Shown here: piece by piece, positions 1 through 6,155 of the stretch
How the letters are laid out: the number at the start of each line of letters is the position of its first letter
How positions within the stretch are numbered: the first letter of the stretch is position 1
NCBI GenBank assembly: GCA_027449725.1
Contig: DAIDLB010000203.1
Location: 1-6,333, forward strand
Direction: 5' to 3'
DNA: 6,333 nt
Source: Chlamydiota bacterium
Lineage (GTDB): Bacteria > Chlamydiota > Chlamydiia > Chlamydiales > SM23-39
The notes under the pieces: model-generated
Seen by the model: the letters and a program-made list of their open reading frames with translations, nothing else
Database searches by the model: none
What the model was told of the DNA's origin: nothing
Translations under genes and position numbers: made by a program

Positions 1-96
1 GGGACGTATCGTAAGAGCCTATCTTCCGATTCTTAACATTCGATTTTGATGCATTTTTTGTCAGATTTTTGAACTTTCTTCGGTATACCACGCTCG
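1..96. other. Non-coding stretch with no identified gene
   Basis: This AT-rich stretch lies beyond the terminator of the minus-strand block. I checked both strands and found only very short open frames, the longest being a minus-strand frame of about a dozen codons. There is no tRNA-like fold and no convincing promoter pair. It is probably the spacer to the next gene outside the window. Confidence 0.5.
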
Positions 97-132
97 AAAA
101 AAAAGGGGTTCTAAGGGGACTTGTCCCCTTAG
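97..132 (-). terminator. Rho-independent terminator downstream of the HTH-EIIA gene
   Basis: Bases 111-120 and 123-132 are perfectly complementary (CTAAGGGGAC / GTCCCCTTAG), giving a stem of up to 10 pairs around a minimal loop; in RNA the innermost pairs would open. Read on the minus strand, the stem is followed by AACCCC and then eight T (plus-strand A at 97-104). The T run starts six bases after the stem, slightly further than ideal. The site lies about 25 bases after the stop codon of the EIIA gene and would end the minus-strand transcript. The plus strand lacks a T run after the stem, so termination should be one-directional. Confidence 0.75.
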
Positions 133-157
133 CGGGTTTTAGAGCAGAGCCCTAATT

Positions 158-883
158 CTATCTTGAGGCTAAAGCGGGCTGGCCGGCGGGGCGGAGGTTT
201 GCTTCCCAGCCTTTGATGGTTTCCAGGAGATTTTCTTTCGAGGGGCGCTTTTTGAGGAGCGCGAGATTATCGGGGTTGCTGCTCAGGTGGGCGAGCTTGG
301 CGAGGAGGTGGAGGTGCCGCTTGTCGTCGCAGGCGAAGAGGAAGAAGAGCGTGTGGACTTTTTCGCCGTCGAGGGCGCCGTAGGCGATGGGCTTTTCGGG
401 GAAGACGACGGAGACGACGTCGAAGGAGTCTTGGAGGAGGAAGTCGCGCGTGTGAGGCACGGCGATGCCGTGGGAGAGGGCTGTCGGCATGAGGCGTTCG
501 CGATCGAGGAGGAGTTCTGTTAAGACTTCTGCGTCGAGCTGAAGCTCTTTGGCAATCCGCTTCATCGCGGCGCGGATCACCTCTTCCTTGGTGGCTCCGG
601 GGACGTTGTGCCAGACGCCGCCTTTGTGGATAGCGCGCAGCAGGCCGAACTGATGAGTTCCCATTCTCTCCGTGCCGGCCTCGTCGGTGGAATCGTGGGA
701 GAAGAAGTCGTTTTTCCCTCTCCCCTGTTTACAGGCAAGAACCCAGCTTTCGATCTCGGAGCGGCTGAAACGGAATTGCTGGTTGAGGCGGTAGTAGGGA
801 ATCTTGCTGTCAGAGATCCAGCGGCGGATGGTCGTTTCAGAAACATTGAGAAGTTCTGCTACATCTTTTAGCTTGAGATCCAT
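158..883 (-). CDS. ptsN_2: HTH DNA-binding domain fused to PTS EIIA (PtsN_2-type regulator)
   Basis: This 241-residue protein joins two recognisable modules. Residues 4-48 form an excisionase/MerR-like helix-turn-helix: LKDVAELLNVSETTIRRW, then a wing-like segment ending RFSRSEIESWV. A charged linker (about 50-85) leads to a PTS EIIA type-2 domain of the PtsN/fructose family (about 86-230). The domain has the phospho-acceptor histidine at His144 in GIAVPHTR. In the PTS this histidine receives phosphate from HPr. In PtsN-type proteins the phosphorylation state signals to partner proteins instead of driving sugar import. Here the fused HTH suggests direct control of DNA binding, which is inference. 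The same architecture is, from memory, known for C. trachomatis CT290. The ATG at 883 is preceded by an AGAGG-like site about 6 bases upstream. The gene has its own 225-base upstream gap containing a large inverted repeat, so it may be transcribed separately from ptsN. It ends in a terminator at 97-132. The cytosolic location is inferred from the absence of a signal peptide or membrane segment. Confidence 0.9.
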   Translation of the reverse strand: MDLKLKDVAELLNVSETTIRRWISDSKIPYYRLNQQFRFSRSEIESWVLACKQGRGKNDFFSHDSTDEAGTERMGTHQFGLLRAIHKGGVWHNVPGATKEEVIRAAMKRIAKELQLDAEVLTELLLDRERLMPTALSHGIAVPHTRDFLLQDSFDVVSVVFPEKPIAYGALDGEKVHTLFFLFACDDKRHLHLLAKLAHLSSNPDNLALLKKRPSKENLLETIKGWEANLRPAGQPALASR

Positions 884-942
884 CTGAGCCTCTTCTGGGA
901 TATACCGGAAAATAGCAAATGTCTGAATATAATGAGAAGGGT

Positions 943-1111
943 TTTACTCGACTTTGTACATTTTTTGGGAGTGATTTCAATAAGATGTTGATTCAGACCG
1001 CATTGCAGATTTTTTGACAGGCCTGGCCGAAGGCCGGCGAAAAACCTGCAATGCGGTATCAATCAACATCTTGAAGAAATCATCCCCAAAAAATGTACAA
1101 AGTCGAGTTTA
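943..1111. mobile_element. Putative MITE-like palindromic element with TTTA flanking repeats
   Basis: Bases 946-1015 pair with 1108-1039 in one uninterrupted register. Of 70 positions I count 61 Watson-Crick pairs, 3 G-T pairs and 6 mismatches (at 970, 979, 980, 994, 996 and 1009). The centre carries a small GC-rich hairpin, GGCC-GAA-GGCC (1025-1035). The outermost sequence is CTCGACTTTGTACA at 947-960 and its exact complement at 1094-1107. Directly outside lie TTTA at 943-946 and TTTA at 1108-1111, which could be a 4-base target-site duplication. There is no open frame of note inside, so if mobile it would be non-autonomous. The right TTTA contains the minus-strand TAA stop of ptsN, so insertion there would leave the protein intact. 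Alternatives are a structured RNA, a protein-binding palindrome or an intercistronic processing hairpin; a terminator is less likely because no T run follows the stem on the minus strand. Confidence 0.6.
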
Positions 1112-1555
1112 ATCGGAAAAGGCGCCGAGCACTTCGTGCGTGCTGGTCGCGCAGAGGAGCTTTTTCCTAAGGTCAAGCTCTTTGAGGGCTGTGGTCAGAT
1201 GCGAGAGGATCTGGAGATATTCCGACTGCCGGTCATCAGGCCCTACGATGAGGAAGATGAGACGGACGGGCGCCTTGTCGATTGCATTCCAGTCGAGCGG
1301 TTTTTTCTGCTGGATTCCGACGACGATATGGAATTGCTTGAAGCCTTTGAGCTTGGCGTGTGGGAGGGCGACGCCCATCCCGATTCCTGTGGAGACGATC
1401 TCTTCGCGGTCGAGGATCGCCTTGCGGAAAGCGGCTTTGTTCGGCAGCTTGCCCGCGTCTTCGAGAAGGTCGATCAAAACGTCGATCGCATCGTTGCGCG
1501 CCGGTGCATCAATGAATGCAATGAGCCGTTCGTCGAGATAGTCCGATATTTTCAC
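1109..1555 (-). CDS. ptsN: PTS EIIA protein of the nitrogen-regulatory type (PtsN)
   Basis: This is a stand-alone EIIA type-2 domain of 148 residues if it starts at GTG 1555. The phospho-acceptor histidine lies in GIGMGVALPHAK, residue 66 from this start (84 from the longer start). A typical EIIA core follows (HIVVGIQQKKPLDW, then VRLIFLIVGPDD). In the nitrogen PTS, EIIA accepts phosphate from NPr/HPr and acts by binding target proteins, not by sugar transport. Two starts are possible. TTG at 1609 overlaps the end of dut by 23 bases and has AGGGGAG nine bases upstream, but that purine run encodes the conserved RGDRGFG end of dut and may be coincidental. GTG at 1555 gives an N-terminus (VKISDYLDERLI) that fits the family better, though its ribosome-binding site is weak. 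I chose GTG on family length. The gene follows dut closely and should share its transcript. Its TAA stop sits inside the TTTA repeat that borders the large palindrome. A second EIIA gene, fused to an HTH, lies downstream. Confidence 0.88.
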   Translation of the reverse strand: MKISDYLDERLIAFIDAPARNDAIDVLIDLLEDAGKLPNKAAFRKAILDREEIVSTGIGMGVALPHAKLKGFKQFHIVVGIQQKKPLDWNAIDKAPVRLIFLIVGPDDRQSEYLQILSHLTTALKELDLRKKLLCATSTHEVLGAFSD

Positions 1556-1586
1556 AATTTTTCTTTGCTTTAAAAAAACAAAGGGC

Positions 1587-2030
1587 TTAATGCGTGCCAG
1601 TATGGCCAAATCCGCGATCTCCCCTGAGCGTTTGCGGCAGCGGCTCTTCCTGCAGAATAAACTCCGCCTGCACCACCGGCGCCAGGACGATCTGTGCGAT
1701 CCGCATGCCGGGTTCGACAGAAAACGGCTCCTTGCCGTGGTTGATGAGGATCACGCAGAGCTCCCCGCGGTAGTCGCTGTCGATGGTCCCCGGCGTATTG
1801 AGGACGGTGATCCCATGTTTTAACGCAAGGCCGCTCCGCGGGCGGACCTGCACCTCATATCCTTCCGGAATCGCCATCTTGATCCCCGTTGGGACCAGGG
1901 CCGAAACGCCGGGGAGGATGTAAAGGGCGCTCTCGAGATGGGCGCGCACATCGGCTCCGGCGGCAAAGGGAGTCGCATAGGAAGGGATGAGTTCCGGATT
2001 GCCCGCCGTAACGGGAACTTGCTTTTTCAT
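1587..2030 (-). CDS. dut: Deoxyuridine 5'-triphosphate nucleotidohydrolase (dUTPase)
   Basis: This 147-residue protein hydrolyses dUTP to dUMP and pyrophosphate, keeping uracil out of DNA and supplying dUMP for thymidylate synthesis. All five trimeric dUTPase motifs are visible: motif I AAGADVRA (23-30), motif [10 protein letters not shown] (63-70), motif [16 protein letters not shown] (78-90) with the probable catalytic Asp84, motif [13 protein letters not shown] (108-118), and motif [13 protein letters not shown] (136-147). Motif V differs from the usual RGxGGFGSTG: Arg replaces the first Gly of the GG pair and His replaces Ser. The frame is open back to 2081, but the ATG at 2028-2030 overlaps the accD stop as ATGA. 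It starts MKKQVPV and gives the length normal for the family. The longer form would lie wholly inside accD and adds a non-conserved N-terminus. No good Shine-Dalgarno precedes this ATG, so reinitiation by ribosomes finishing accD is likely. The enzyme should act as a cytosolic homotrimer. Confidence 0.95.
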   Translation of the reverse strand: MKKQVPVTAGNPELIPSYATPFAAGADVRAHLESALYILPGVSALVPTGIKMAIPEGYEVQVRPRSGLALKHGITVLNTPGTIDSDYRGELCVILINHGKEPFSVEPGMRIAQIVLAPVVQAEFILQEEPLPQTLRGDRGFGHTGTH

Positions 2031-2956
2031 TTGGGGGCTGTGTTCGTCAATGCCAGCAGTTCTTTTAAACGCTCCGCACAATTTTCCGCAAGAGAAGATC
2101 TCGGAGAGAGGGGCTGGTTCCCCAGAAAATAGTCAAGAAGTCGAGAGAGGCTTGGCTTCAGATCCGCGCGCTGGATGATGTTGTCAATCATCCCTTTTTC
2201 CAATAAAAATTCGGACTTTTGGGCTTTTGGCGGCAGCTTTTGTTTGATCGTCTGCTCGACGACGCGGGGGCCTGCAAAGGCGATCAGCGCGTCCGGCTCC
2301 GCGACGATCACGTCGCCTAGCGTCGCAAACGAGGCGGTGACGCCCCCTGTCGTCGGGTTGGTCAACACGGAGAGATAGGGAAGCCCTGCCTGGTGGAGAC
2401 GGCTTAGCGCCGCCGAGGTTTTCGCCATCTGCATGAGGGAGAGGATCGACTCCTGCATACGGGCGCCGCCCGATGCGGAGACGATGATGAGCGGCAGACT
2501 GTGTTGGATAGCGTGTTCGATAAGAAGCGTCAGCCGTTCCCCCACAACAGAACCCATCGACCCGCCCATAAACGAAAAGTCGAGGACGGCCAGAGCAATC
2601 GCCTTTCCATCCAGCTTGCATCCTCCCGTCCAGATCGCATCGCTGCGGCCCGTCCTCCGGATCGACTGTTCAAGCCGGTCCTTGTAGCTCTCGGTGTCGA
2701 CGAAATCAAGGGAATCAACAGGGACGATATGTCCAAACAGCTCTTCCGCGCTCCCCTCGTCAGCCAGAAGCGAGAGGCGCTCTTCCAGCCCGAGCCGGTA
2801 ATGGTGCGCACACTTGGGACAGCAGTTTAAATTCTGCTGCAGCTCGTTGGCGTGGATCATCTCCGAACAGCCGGAACACTTGATCCAGCCGCTAAAGCCG
2901 TCTTTCTTCGTCGTCTGAACCTTAATCTTCGGCTGGTTCCGGGAAAATAAACCCAT
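2027..2956 (-). CDS. accD: Acetyl-CoA carboxylase carboxyltransferase subunit beta
   Basis: This 309-residue protein is the beta subunit of the carboxyltransferase that moves the carboxyl group from carboxybiotin to acetyl-CoA to make malonyl-CoA, the first committed step of fatty-acid synthesis. The N-terminus carries the four-cysteine zinc ribbon typical of bacterial AccD: Cys27-x2-Cys30 and Cys46-x2-Cys49, with an extra Cys45. The crotonase-like core shows [17 protein letters not shown] (126-142), [11 protein letters not shown] (160-170) and [17 protein letters not shown] (199-215), the glycine-rich loops that form the oxyanion holes. [11 protein letters not shown] (227-237) is also typical. 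The length is normal. The partner accA is not in this window. The ATG at 2956 has an AGGG site nine bases upstream and follows a convincing promoter at 2991-3020. The stop codon overlaps the start of dut, so accD probably leads an accD-dut-ptsN operon that couples lipid and nucleotide supply. Confidence 0.97.
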   Translation of the reverse strand: MGLFSRNQPKIKVQTTKKDGFSGWIKCSGCSEMIHANELQQNLNCCPKCAHHYRLGLEERLSLLADEGSAEELFGHIVPVDSLDFVDTESYKDRLEQSIRRTGRSDAIWTGGCKLDGKAIALAVLDFSFMGGSMGSVVGERLTLLIEHAIQHSLPLIIVSASGGARMQESILSLMQMAKTSAALSRLHQAGLPYLSVLTNPTTGGVTASFATLGDVIVAEPDALIAFAGPRVVEQTIKQKLPPKAQKSEFLLEKGMIDNIIQRADLKPSLSRLLDYFLGNQPLSPRSSLAENCAERLKELLALTNTAPK

Positions 2957-2990
2957 TCAAAAAATCCCTATTCCGTTTTGAAGCGACCCC

Positions 2991-3020
2991 ATTATATCTC
3001 TGAAGCGGGAATTCAGACAA
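2991..3020 (-). promoter_or_regulatory. Sigma-70-type promoter for the accD-dut-ptsN operon
   Basis: On the minus strand a perfect TATAAT (plus 2991-2996) is preceded, after an 18-base spacer, by TTGTCT (plus 3015-3020), which overlaps the stop codon of sodA. The start of transcription would fall near 2984, giving a leader of about 28 bases before the accD ATG. The heptamer TGAAGCG occurs on the plus strand at 2979-2985 and 3001-3007, 22 bases apart and on either side of the -10 box. It may be a direct-repeat operator or chance. This is the best promoter match I found in the window. Confidence 0.65.
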
Positions 3021-3630
3021 TTGCTTTAGCAAATCGCTCTTCAATATGACGCCAATGAAAAATTTGCCAAATTGCTTTAACATAGTCGGCGCGCAGGTTT
3101 TTATATTGTAAATAATAGGCATGCTCCCAGACATCGACGCCCAAGATCGGAACCAACCCCTTGGTGCTGAGCGGGTCTTGATTTGCGCACGCTGCGATTT
3201 CAAGCTGCCTCAAATTTTTATTGTACCCGAGCCAGCCCCACCCCGACCCCTGGATGGCGATCGTCTCGGCGTTGAATTTTTCTTTGAATTGATCAAAGGA
3301 TCCAAAGTCGCGCTCGATCATTTTGAGGAGCTCCCCTCCCGGATGGGATCCATTTTGAACAGGTCCGAGGATCGTCCAGAAAATACTATGGTTGATATGC
3401 CCACCCCCGTTGAACTTGATGGCGGCCTGCAGCGCGATCATGGCAGCGACGTCGTTTTTCGACTCGGCCTCGTGGTATTTCTCAATTGCCGCATTCAGGT
3501 TGGTTACATACCCCTTGTGATGCTTGGAATAGTGAAGCTCCATGATCTCTGCGGAGATGACCGGCTCGAGGGCATTGTAATCGTAAGGCAGATCGGGCAA
3601 TTGGTAGCTGGTTTTCGCATCCGCAGTCAT
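3013..3630 (-). CDS. sodA: Superoxide dismutase, Mn type
   Basis: This 205-residue enzyme converts superoxide to oxygen and hydrogen peroxide. The Fe/Mn family signatures are complete. Metal ligands are His33 ([11 protein letters not shown]), His81 ([11 protein letters not shown]), Asp166 and His170 ([13 protein letters not shown]). The second-shell glutamine is Gln151 in ACANQDPL, and position 77 is glycine; this pattern marks Mn-type enzymes rather than Fe-type, although cambialistic use cannot be excluded. There is no signal peptide, so it should be cytosolic. The ATG at 3630 has the strongest Shine-Dalgarno in the window, GGAGG four bases upstream. Only 25 bases separate it from the hemC-hemD fusion upstream on the same strand, so the two are probably co-transcribed. 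A separate promoter for accD begins at its stop codon. The equivalent in C. trachomatis is, from memory, sodM (CT294), also next to accD. Confidence 0.97.
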   Translation of the reverse strand: MTADAKTSYQLPDLPYDYNALEPVISAEIMELHYSKHHKGYVTNLNAAIEKYHEAESKNDVAAMIALQAAIKFNGGGHINHSIFWTILGPVQNGSHPGGELLKMIERDFGSFDQFKEKFNAETIAIQGSGWGWLGYNKNLRQLEIAACANQDPLSTKGLVPILGVDVWEHAYYLQYKNLRADYVKAIWQIFHWRHIEERFAKAIV

Positions 3631-3655
3631 AGTTCCTCCACTTTTTGAGGGAAGA

Positions 3656-4888
3656 TCATAGCTTTTCGGCTAGAGCCGTTGCAAATAGTTTTTCCTCTGT
3701 CACTCGCCCTTGCGCTGTGATCTTTTTGCCAGGCGGCAAAGCGATCCCATAAATACGGAGAAACCCGTCGACGCAAGAGGGGCTCATAAAGACGATCTCG
3801 TCGATTTCATCCAAATCGGGAGCGGCCCCCGGCTTTTGCAAAATTGTCTCATAGAGATCGATCACGCAGACATCGATCCCTTTTGCCCGGAGGTAGTCAG
3901 CCAAAAGCGGCCGCGCTGAACTCGATCTTGGGTAGCAAATCTTCGCTCTCGAAAGATCGAGCGTTTCGAGAAGCTCGATCATCCCTTCCTGTTCAGCAAA
4001 AGGGGCGATGAGCGGTTTCGCGCCTTTTACGGCAAGCGCTGTTTTTTCTCCGATGGCAATTACCGTTTTTCCATGCAATGGGGGAAGCAGGGCCGCCGTT
4101 TCTTTACTCGTCACCAGGACATGGGTGCAAGAAGAGATTGGACTCAAATCAGCGGCAAGGGGTCTTGTCCGAATGACGGGATAATGATAGACCCTCCCTT
4201 TGGACGGACAAGCCGCCGGGTCGAGGCCAAGATGGAGAATCGTCCAGGGACGCCCCTCTCCCCTTGCGTCGATCGGACGAAATGCCTCCGCCGCCTCTTT
4301 GTCGTCTTTTCTGACAACGATCGCAAGCTTCCCCTGATTTTCCGCTGCGCCTCCAGGCAAAAACCAGCGCCTGAGTTTGGCGCAAAGACCAAGGCGGACG
4401 ATTGCTGCTTCCGCAATGATGACGCCGTCGACCTCGCCCCTCTCTAATTTGCCCAACCTCTCCTGAATCGTTCCTCGCAGATCGCAAAAGCGAAGGTCCG
4501 GATAAAGACTTCTTGCCGCTGCCTCCCTCCTTTCGCTTGACGTGGCGATGCAGGCCCCTTCGAAAAGCTCGCTTCGAAACACAAGCGCATCGCGCGGGTC
4601 GACCCCGGCGGTCAGGGCTGCGATGGTCAGTCCCTCCGGCAGCGGATCGGGAAGGTCTTTTGCGGAGTGGATGACAGCACGCGCCTTACCCTCCAACAAA
4701 AACCCATCGAGTTCGCGCGTAAAAAAATCGGTTTTTCCAAGAGAGCGCAAAGAGGTCTTTTTATCGAGATCGCCGGTTGTTTCAATGAAGAGCATGGAAA
4801 GTTTGAGATGAGGCAATAGCGCCTGCACTTCCGCCGCTTGGGTGCGAGAGAGAGGAGAACTTCGGGCTGCGACGATCCAAGGCTTCAT
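3656..4888 (-). CDS. hemC: Fused HemC-HemD: short hydroxymethylbilane synthase plus uroporphyrinogen-III synthase
   Basis: This 410-residue protein combines two consecutive tetrapyrrole enzymes. HemC polymerises four porphobilinogens into hydroxymethylbilane, and HemD closes that chain to uroporphyrinogen III. Residues 1 to about 205 match HemC domains 1 and 2: [12 protein letters not shown] with Arg9, HSAKDLP with Lys77 and the catalytic Asp78, TSSERR (116-121), [12 protein letters not shown] (137-148) and [10 protein letters not shown] (184-193). The HemC part then stops. The third domain, which in the usual 300-residue enzyme carries the cysteine that anchors the dipyrromethane cofactor (motif like LEGGCxxP), is absent. 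From about 216 the sequence looks like Hem[66 protein letters not shown] and [14 protein letters not shown]. The frame extends to a TTG at 4960, but ATG 4888 starts exactly at the conserved [11 protein letters not shown]. No Shine-Dalgarno is seen; a 7-base dyad lies just upstream of the ATG. The HemC and HemD calls are firm; activity without domain 3 is open. Confidence 0.88.
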   Translation of the reverse strand: MKPWIVAARSSPLSRTQAAEVQALLPHLKLSMLFIETTGDLDKKTSLRSLGKTDFFTRELDGFLLEGKARAVIHSAKDLPDPLPEGLTIAALTAGVDPRDALVFRSELFEGACIATSSERREAAARSLYPDLRFCDLRGTIQERLGKLERGEVDGVIIAEAAIVRLGLCAKLRRWFLPGGAAENQGKLAIVVRKDDKEAAEAFRPIDARGEGRPWTILHLGLDPAACPSKGRVYHYPVIRTRPLAADLSPISSCTHVLVTSKETAALLPPLHGKTVIAIGEKTALAVKGAKPLIAPFAEQEGMIELLETLDLSRAKICYPRSSSARPLLADYLRAKGIDVCVIDLYETILQKPGAAPDLDEIDEIVFMSPSCVDGFLRIYGIALPPGKKITAQGRVTEEKLFATALAEKL

Positions 4889-4965
4889 CTGGCAAACCGT
4901 ACCAAATTTGCCAAATAAACGCGACTCAGATAATCTGAAGCGCAACCTTAGATTATCCAAAGAAA
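4889..4965. promoter_or_regulatory. Divergent intergenic region with two dyads
   Basis: These 77 bases separate the minus-strand hemC-hemD gene from the plus-strand ATPase gene and must hold the start signals of both. TGGCAAA (4890-4896) and TTTGCCA (4907-4913) form a perfect 7-base inverted repeat ending one base before the hemC ATG. In the hemC transcript it would fold next to the start codon. A second inverted repeat, GATAATCT (4929-4936) and AGATTATC (4950-4957), lies nearer the ATPase. A weak plus-strand promoter could be TTTGCC (4907-4912), 16 bases, GATAAT (4929-4934). The promoter assignment is tentative; the dyads are directly visible. Confidence 0.4.
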
Positions 4966-6126
4966 ATGTTCAAACGAACCTTGCAGCCTCATATTCAGTC
5001 TCTTGCAAAGAAATACCCGATCGTTACCTTATTGGGCCCTCGGCAATCGGGAAAAACAACCCTGGTTCGGGCTTCATTTCCGAAGATGCCCTATGTGAAC
5101 ATGGAAGACCCTGAAATCAGGGCGTTTGCCACTCTCGATCCAAAAAGTTTTTTGAACGCCTATCCCGAAGGGGCGATTCTGGATGAAGTGCAAAGGACTC
5201 CCCACCTTCTTTCCTTTATCCAGGTTCTTGTAGACGAATCCGATCAAAAAGGGCGCTATATTTTAACCGGCAGCCACCAGGCAGAGCTCCACTCCGCGAT
5301 CTCCCAATCGCTCGCCGGAAGGACCTCTATCCTCAAGTTATTGCCTCTGAGCCTACAAGAATTAAGGGATTCCGACAATCGCGACCCTCTGGAAACAGCC
5401 ATCCTGAAAGGTGGATACCCGAGAATTTATAAAGAAGATTTACCCCTATCGAATGCATTTGCCAGCTATTTTCAAACTTATGTCGAAAGGGACGTCAGGC
5501 AAATTATCCAGATCAAAGAAATGCTCCTTTTCGAAAGATTCATCAAACTCACCGCCAGTCGAATCGGGCAATTGATCAACTATGCGAGCTTAGCAGCGGA
5601 CGTCGGAGTATCAGCGGTCACGATCAAAGAATGGATTTCCGTGTTGGAAGCTACCTATATTTTGATTCGTCTAGAACCCTATTTTGAGAATTTTAGGAAA
5701 CGAGTGATCAAATCTCCTAAACTCTATTTTATCGATACCGGGCTTGTCTGTCATTTATTGGGAATCCAGTCTACTGAACAACTTGTTAAAGATTCGTTGT
5801 TTGGAAATCTCTTTGAAAATTGGGCTGTGATTGAACTGATAAAGTCGCGGCTCAATCAAGCTGAAGATCCTAGATTCTATTTTTACCGCGATGTCGGTGG
5901 AAAAGAAGTAGACCTTCTTTTTCAACAGGGAAGCAGCCTTCTTCCCATAGAGATTAAAAGCGGCAAAACATTTTCACCCTCCTTTTTAGATGGTCTCCAG
6001 TACTTTCATAAACAAACGCCCGAAAGAGCCTCGGGCGGCGCCGTCATTTATGGCGGCGAAAGAAAACAAAAGTTGGGCCCTTTTAAATTGGTCAGCGCAG
6101 AAACCTGCGCCGAAGCTTTATTATAA
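4966..6126 (+). CDS. AAA+ family ATP-binding protein with DUF4143 C-terminal domain
   Basis: This 386-residue protein belongs to the widespread AAA_14/DUF4143 ATPases. Walker A is GPRQSGKTT (24-32) and Walker B AILDEVQR (70-77), followed by the sensor-like YILTGSHQ (98-105) and LAGRTSILKLLPLSLQEL (117-133). Residues about 195-235 resemble a winged helix (SLAADVGVSAVTIKEWISVLEATYIL). The C-terminal part has FGNLFENWAVIELIK (279-293) and GGKEVDLLF (311-319) followed by LPIEIKSGK (326-334). The Asp316 ... Glu329-x-Lys331 pattern resembles the core of PD-(D/E)XK nucleases. The biological role of the family is not established. Members occur in multiple, patchily distributed copies in bacteria and archaea, and mobile-element or toxin-like roles have been suggested. 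Length and motifs look intact. Its ATG at 4966 has only a weak AAAG upstream. Sampled 60-base lines are about 38-45% GC, against 60-65% in sampled lines of accD and the HTH-EIIA gene, which is consistent with separate acquisition. Confidence 0.93.
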   Translation: MFKRTLQPHIQSLAKKYPIVTLLGPRQSGKTTLVRASFPKMPYVNMEDPEIRAFATLDPKSFLNAYPEGAILDEVQRTPHLLSFIQVLVDESDQKGRYILTGSHQAELHSAISQSLAGRTSILKLLPLSLQELRDSDNRDPLETAILKGGYPRIYKEDLPLSNAFASYFQTYVERDVRQIIQIKEMLLFERFIKLTASRIGQLINYASLAADVGVSAVTIKEWISVLEATYILIRLEPYFENFRKRVIKSPKLYFIDTGLVCHLLGIQSTEQLVKDSLFGNLFENWAVIELIKSRLNQAEDPRFYFYRDVGGKEVDLLFQQGSSLLPIEIKSGKTFSPSFLDGLQYFHKQTPERASGGAVIYGGERKQKLGPFKLVSAETCAEALL

Positions 6127-6155
6127 CTCGCTTTCTTTAGTACAATCAAAAACCT

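Noticed and set aside
287..523. Plus-strand open frame of 78 codons, very rich in Glu, Gly, Asp and Val
   Set aside because: It lies antisense to the HTH-EIIA gene, whose motifs are clear, and its low-complexity composition is what a GC-rich coding strand gives in reverse.
928..933. Perfect plus-strand TATAAT just before the large palindrome, suggesting an antisense promoter
   Set aside because: The position 17 bases upstream (around 905-910) reads CCGGAA, a poor -35 box, and no plus-strand gene follows. The hexamer alone is not enough.
946..1108. Large palindrome as a simple transcription terminator of ptsN
   Set aside because: The stem is far longer than a terminator stem, and the minus strand after it reads AAAACCC instead of a T run.
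1136..1573. Plus-strand open frame of 145 codons opposite ptsN
   Set aside because: It is antisense to a gene with a conserved EIIA active site, and the translation shows no recognisable domain.
3121..3648. Plus-strand open frame of 175 codons opposite sodA
   Set aside because: sodA has every metal ligand and the best ribosome-binding site in the window; the antisense translation shows no family motif.
4202..4210. Cys227 in the HemC-HemD linker as a replacement for the cofactor-binding cysteine
   Set aside because: The context DPAACPSKG lies after the start of HemD-like sequence and does not resemble the LEGGCxxP motif; there is no support beyond the presence of a cysteine.
4149..4487. Additional minus-strand open frames inside the hemC-hemD gene
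   Set aside because: They are out of frame with the HemC/HemD motifs and give Arg- and Gly-rich translations without a domain.
4889..4960. N-terminal extension of HemC from TTG 4960
   Set aside because: The 24 extra residues are not part of the HemC family, the start codon is weak, and ATG 4888 lies exactly at the conserved beginning.
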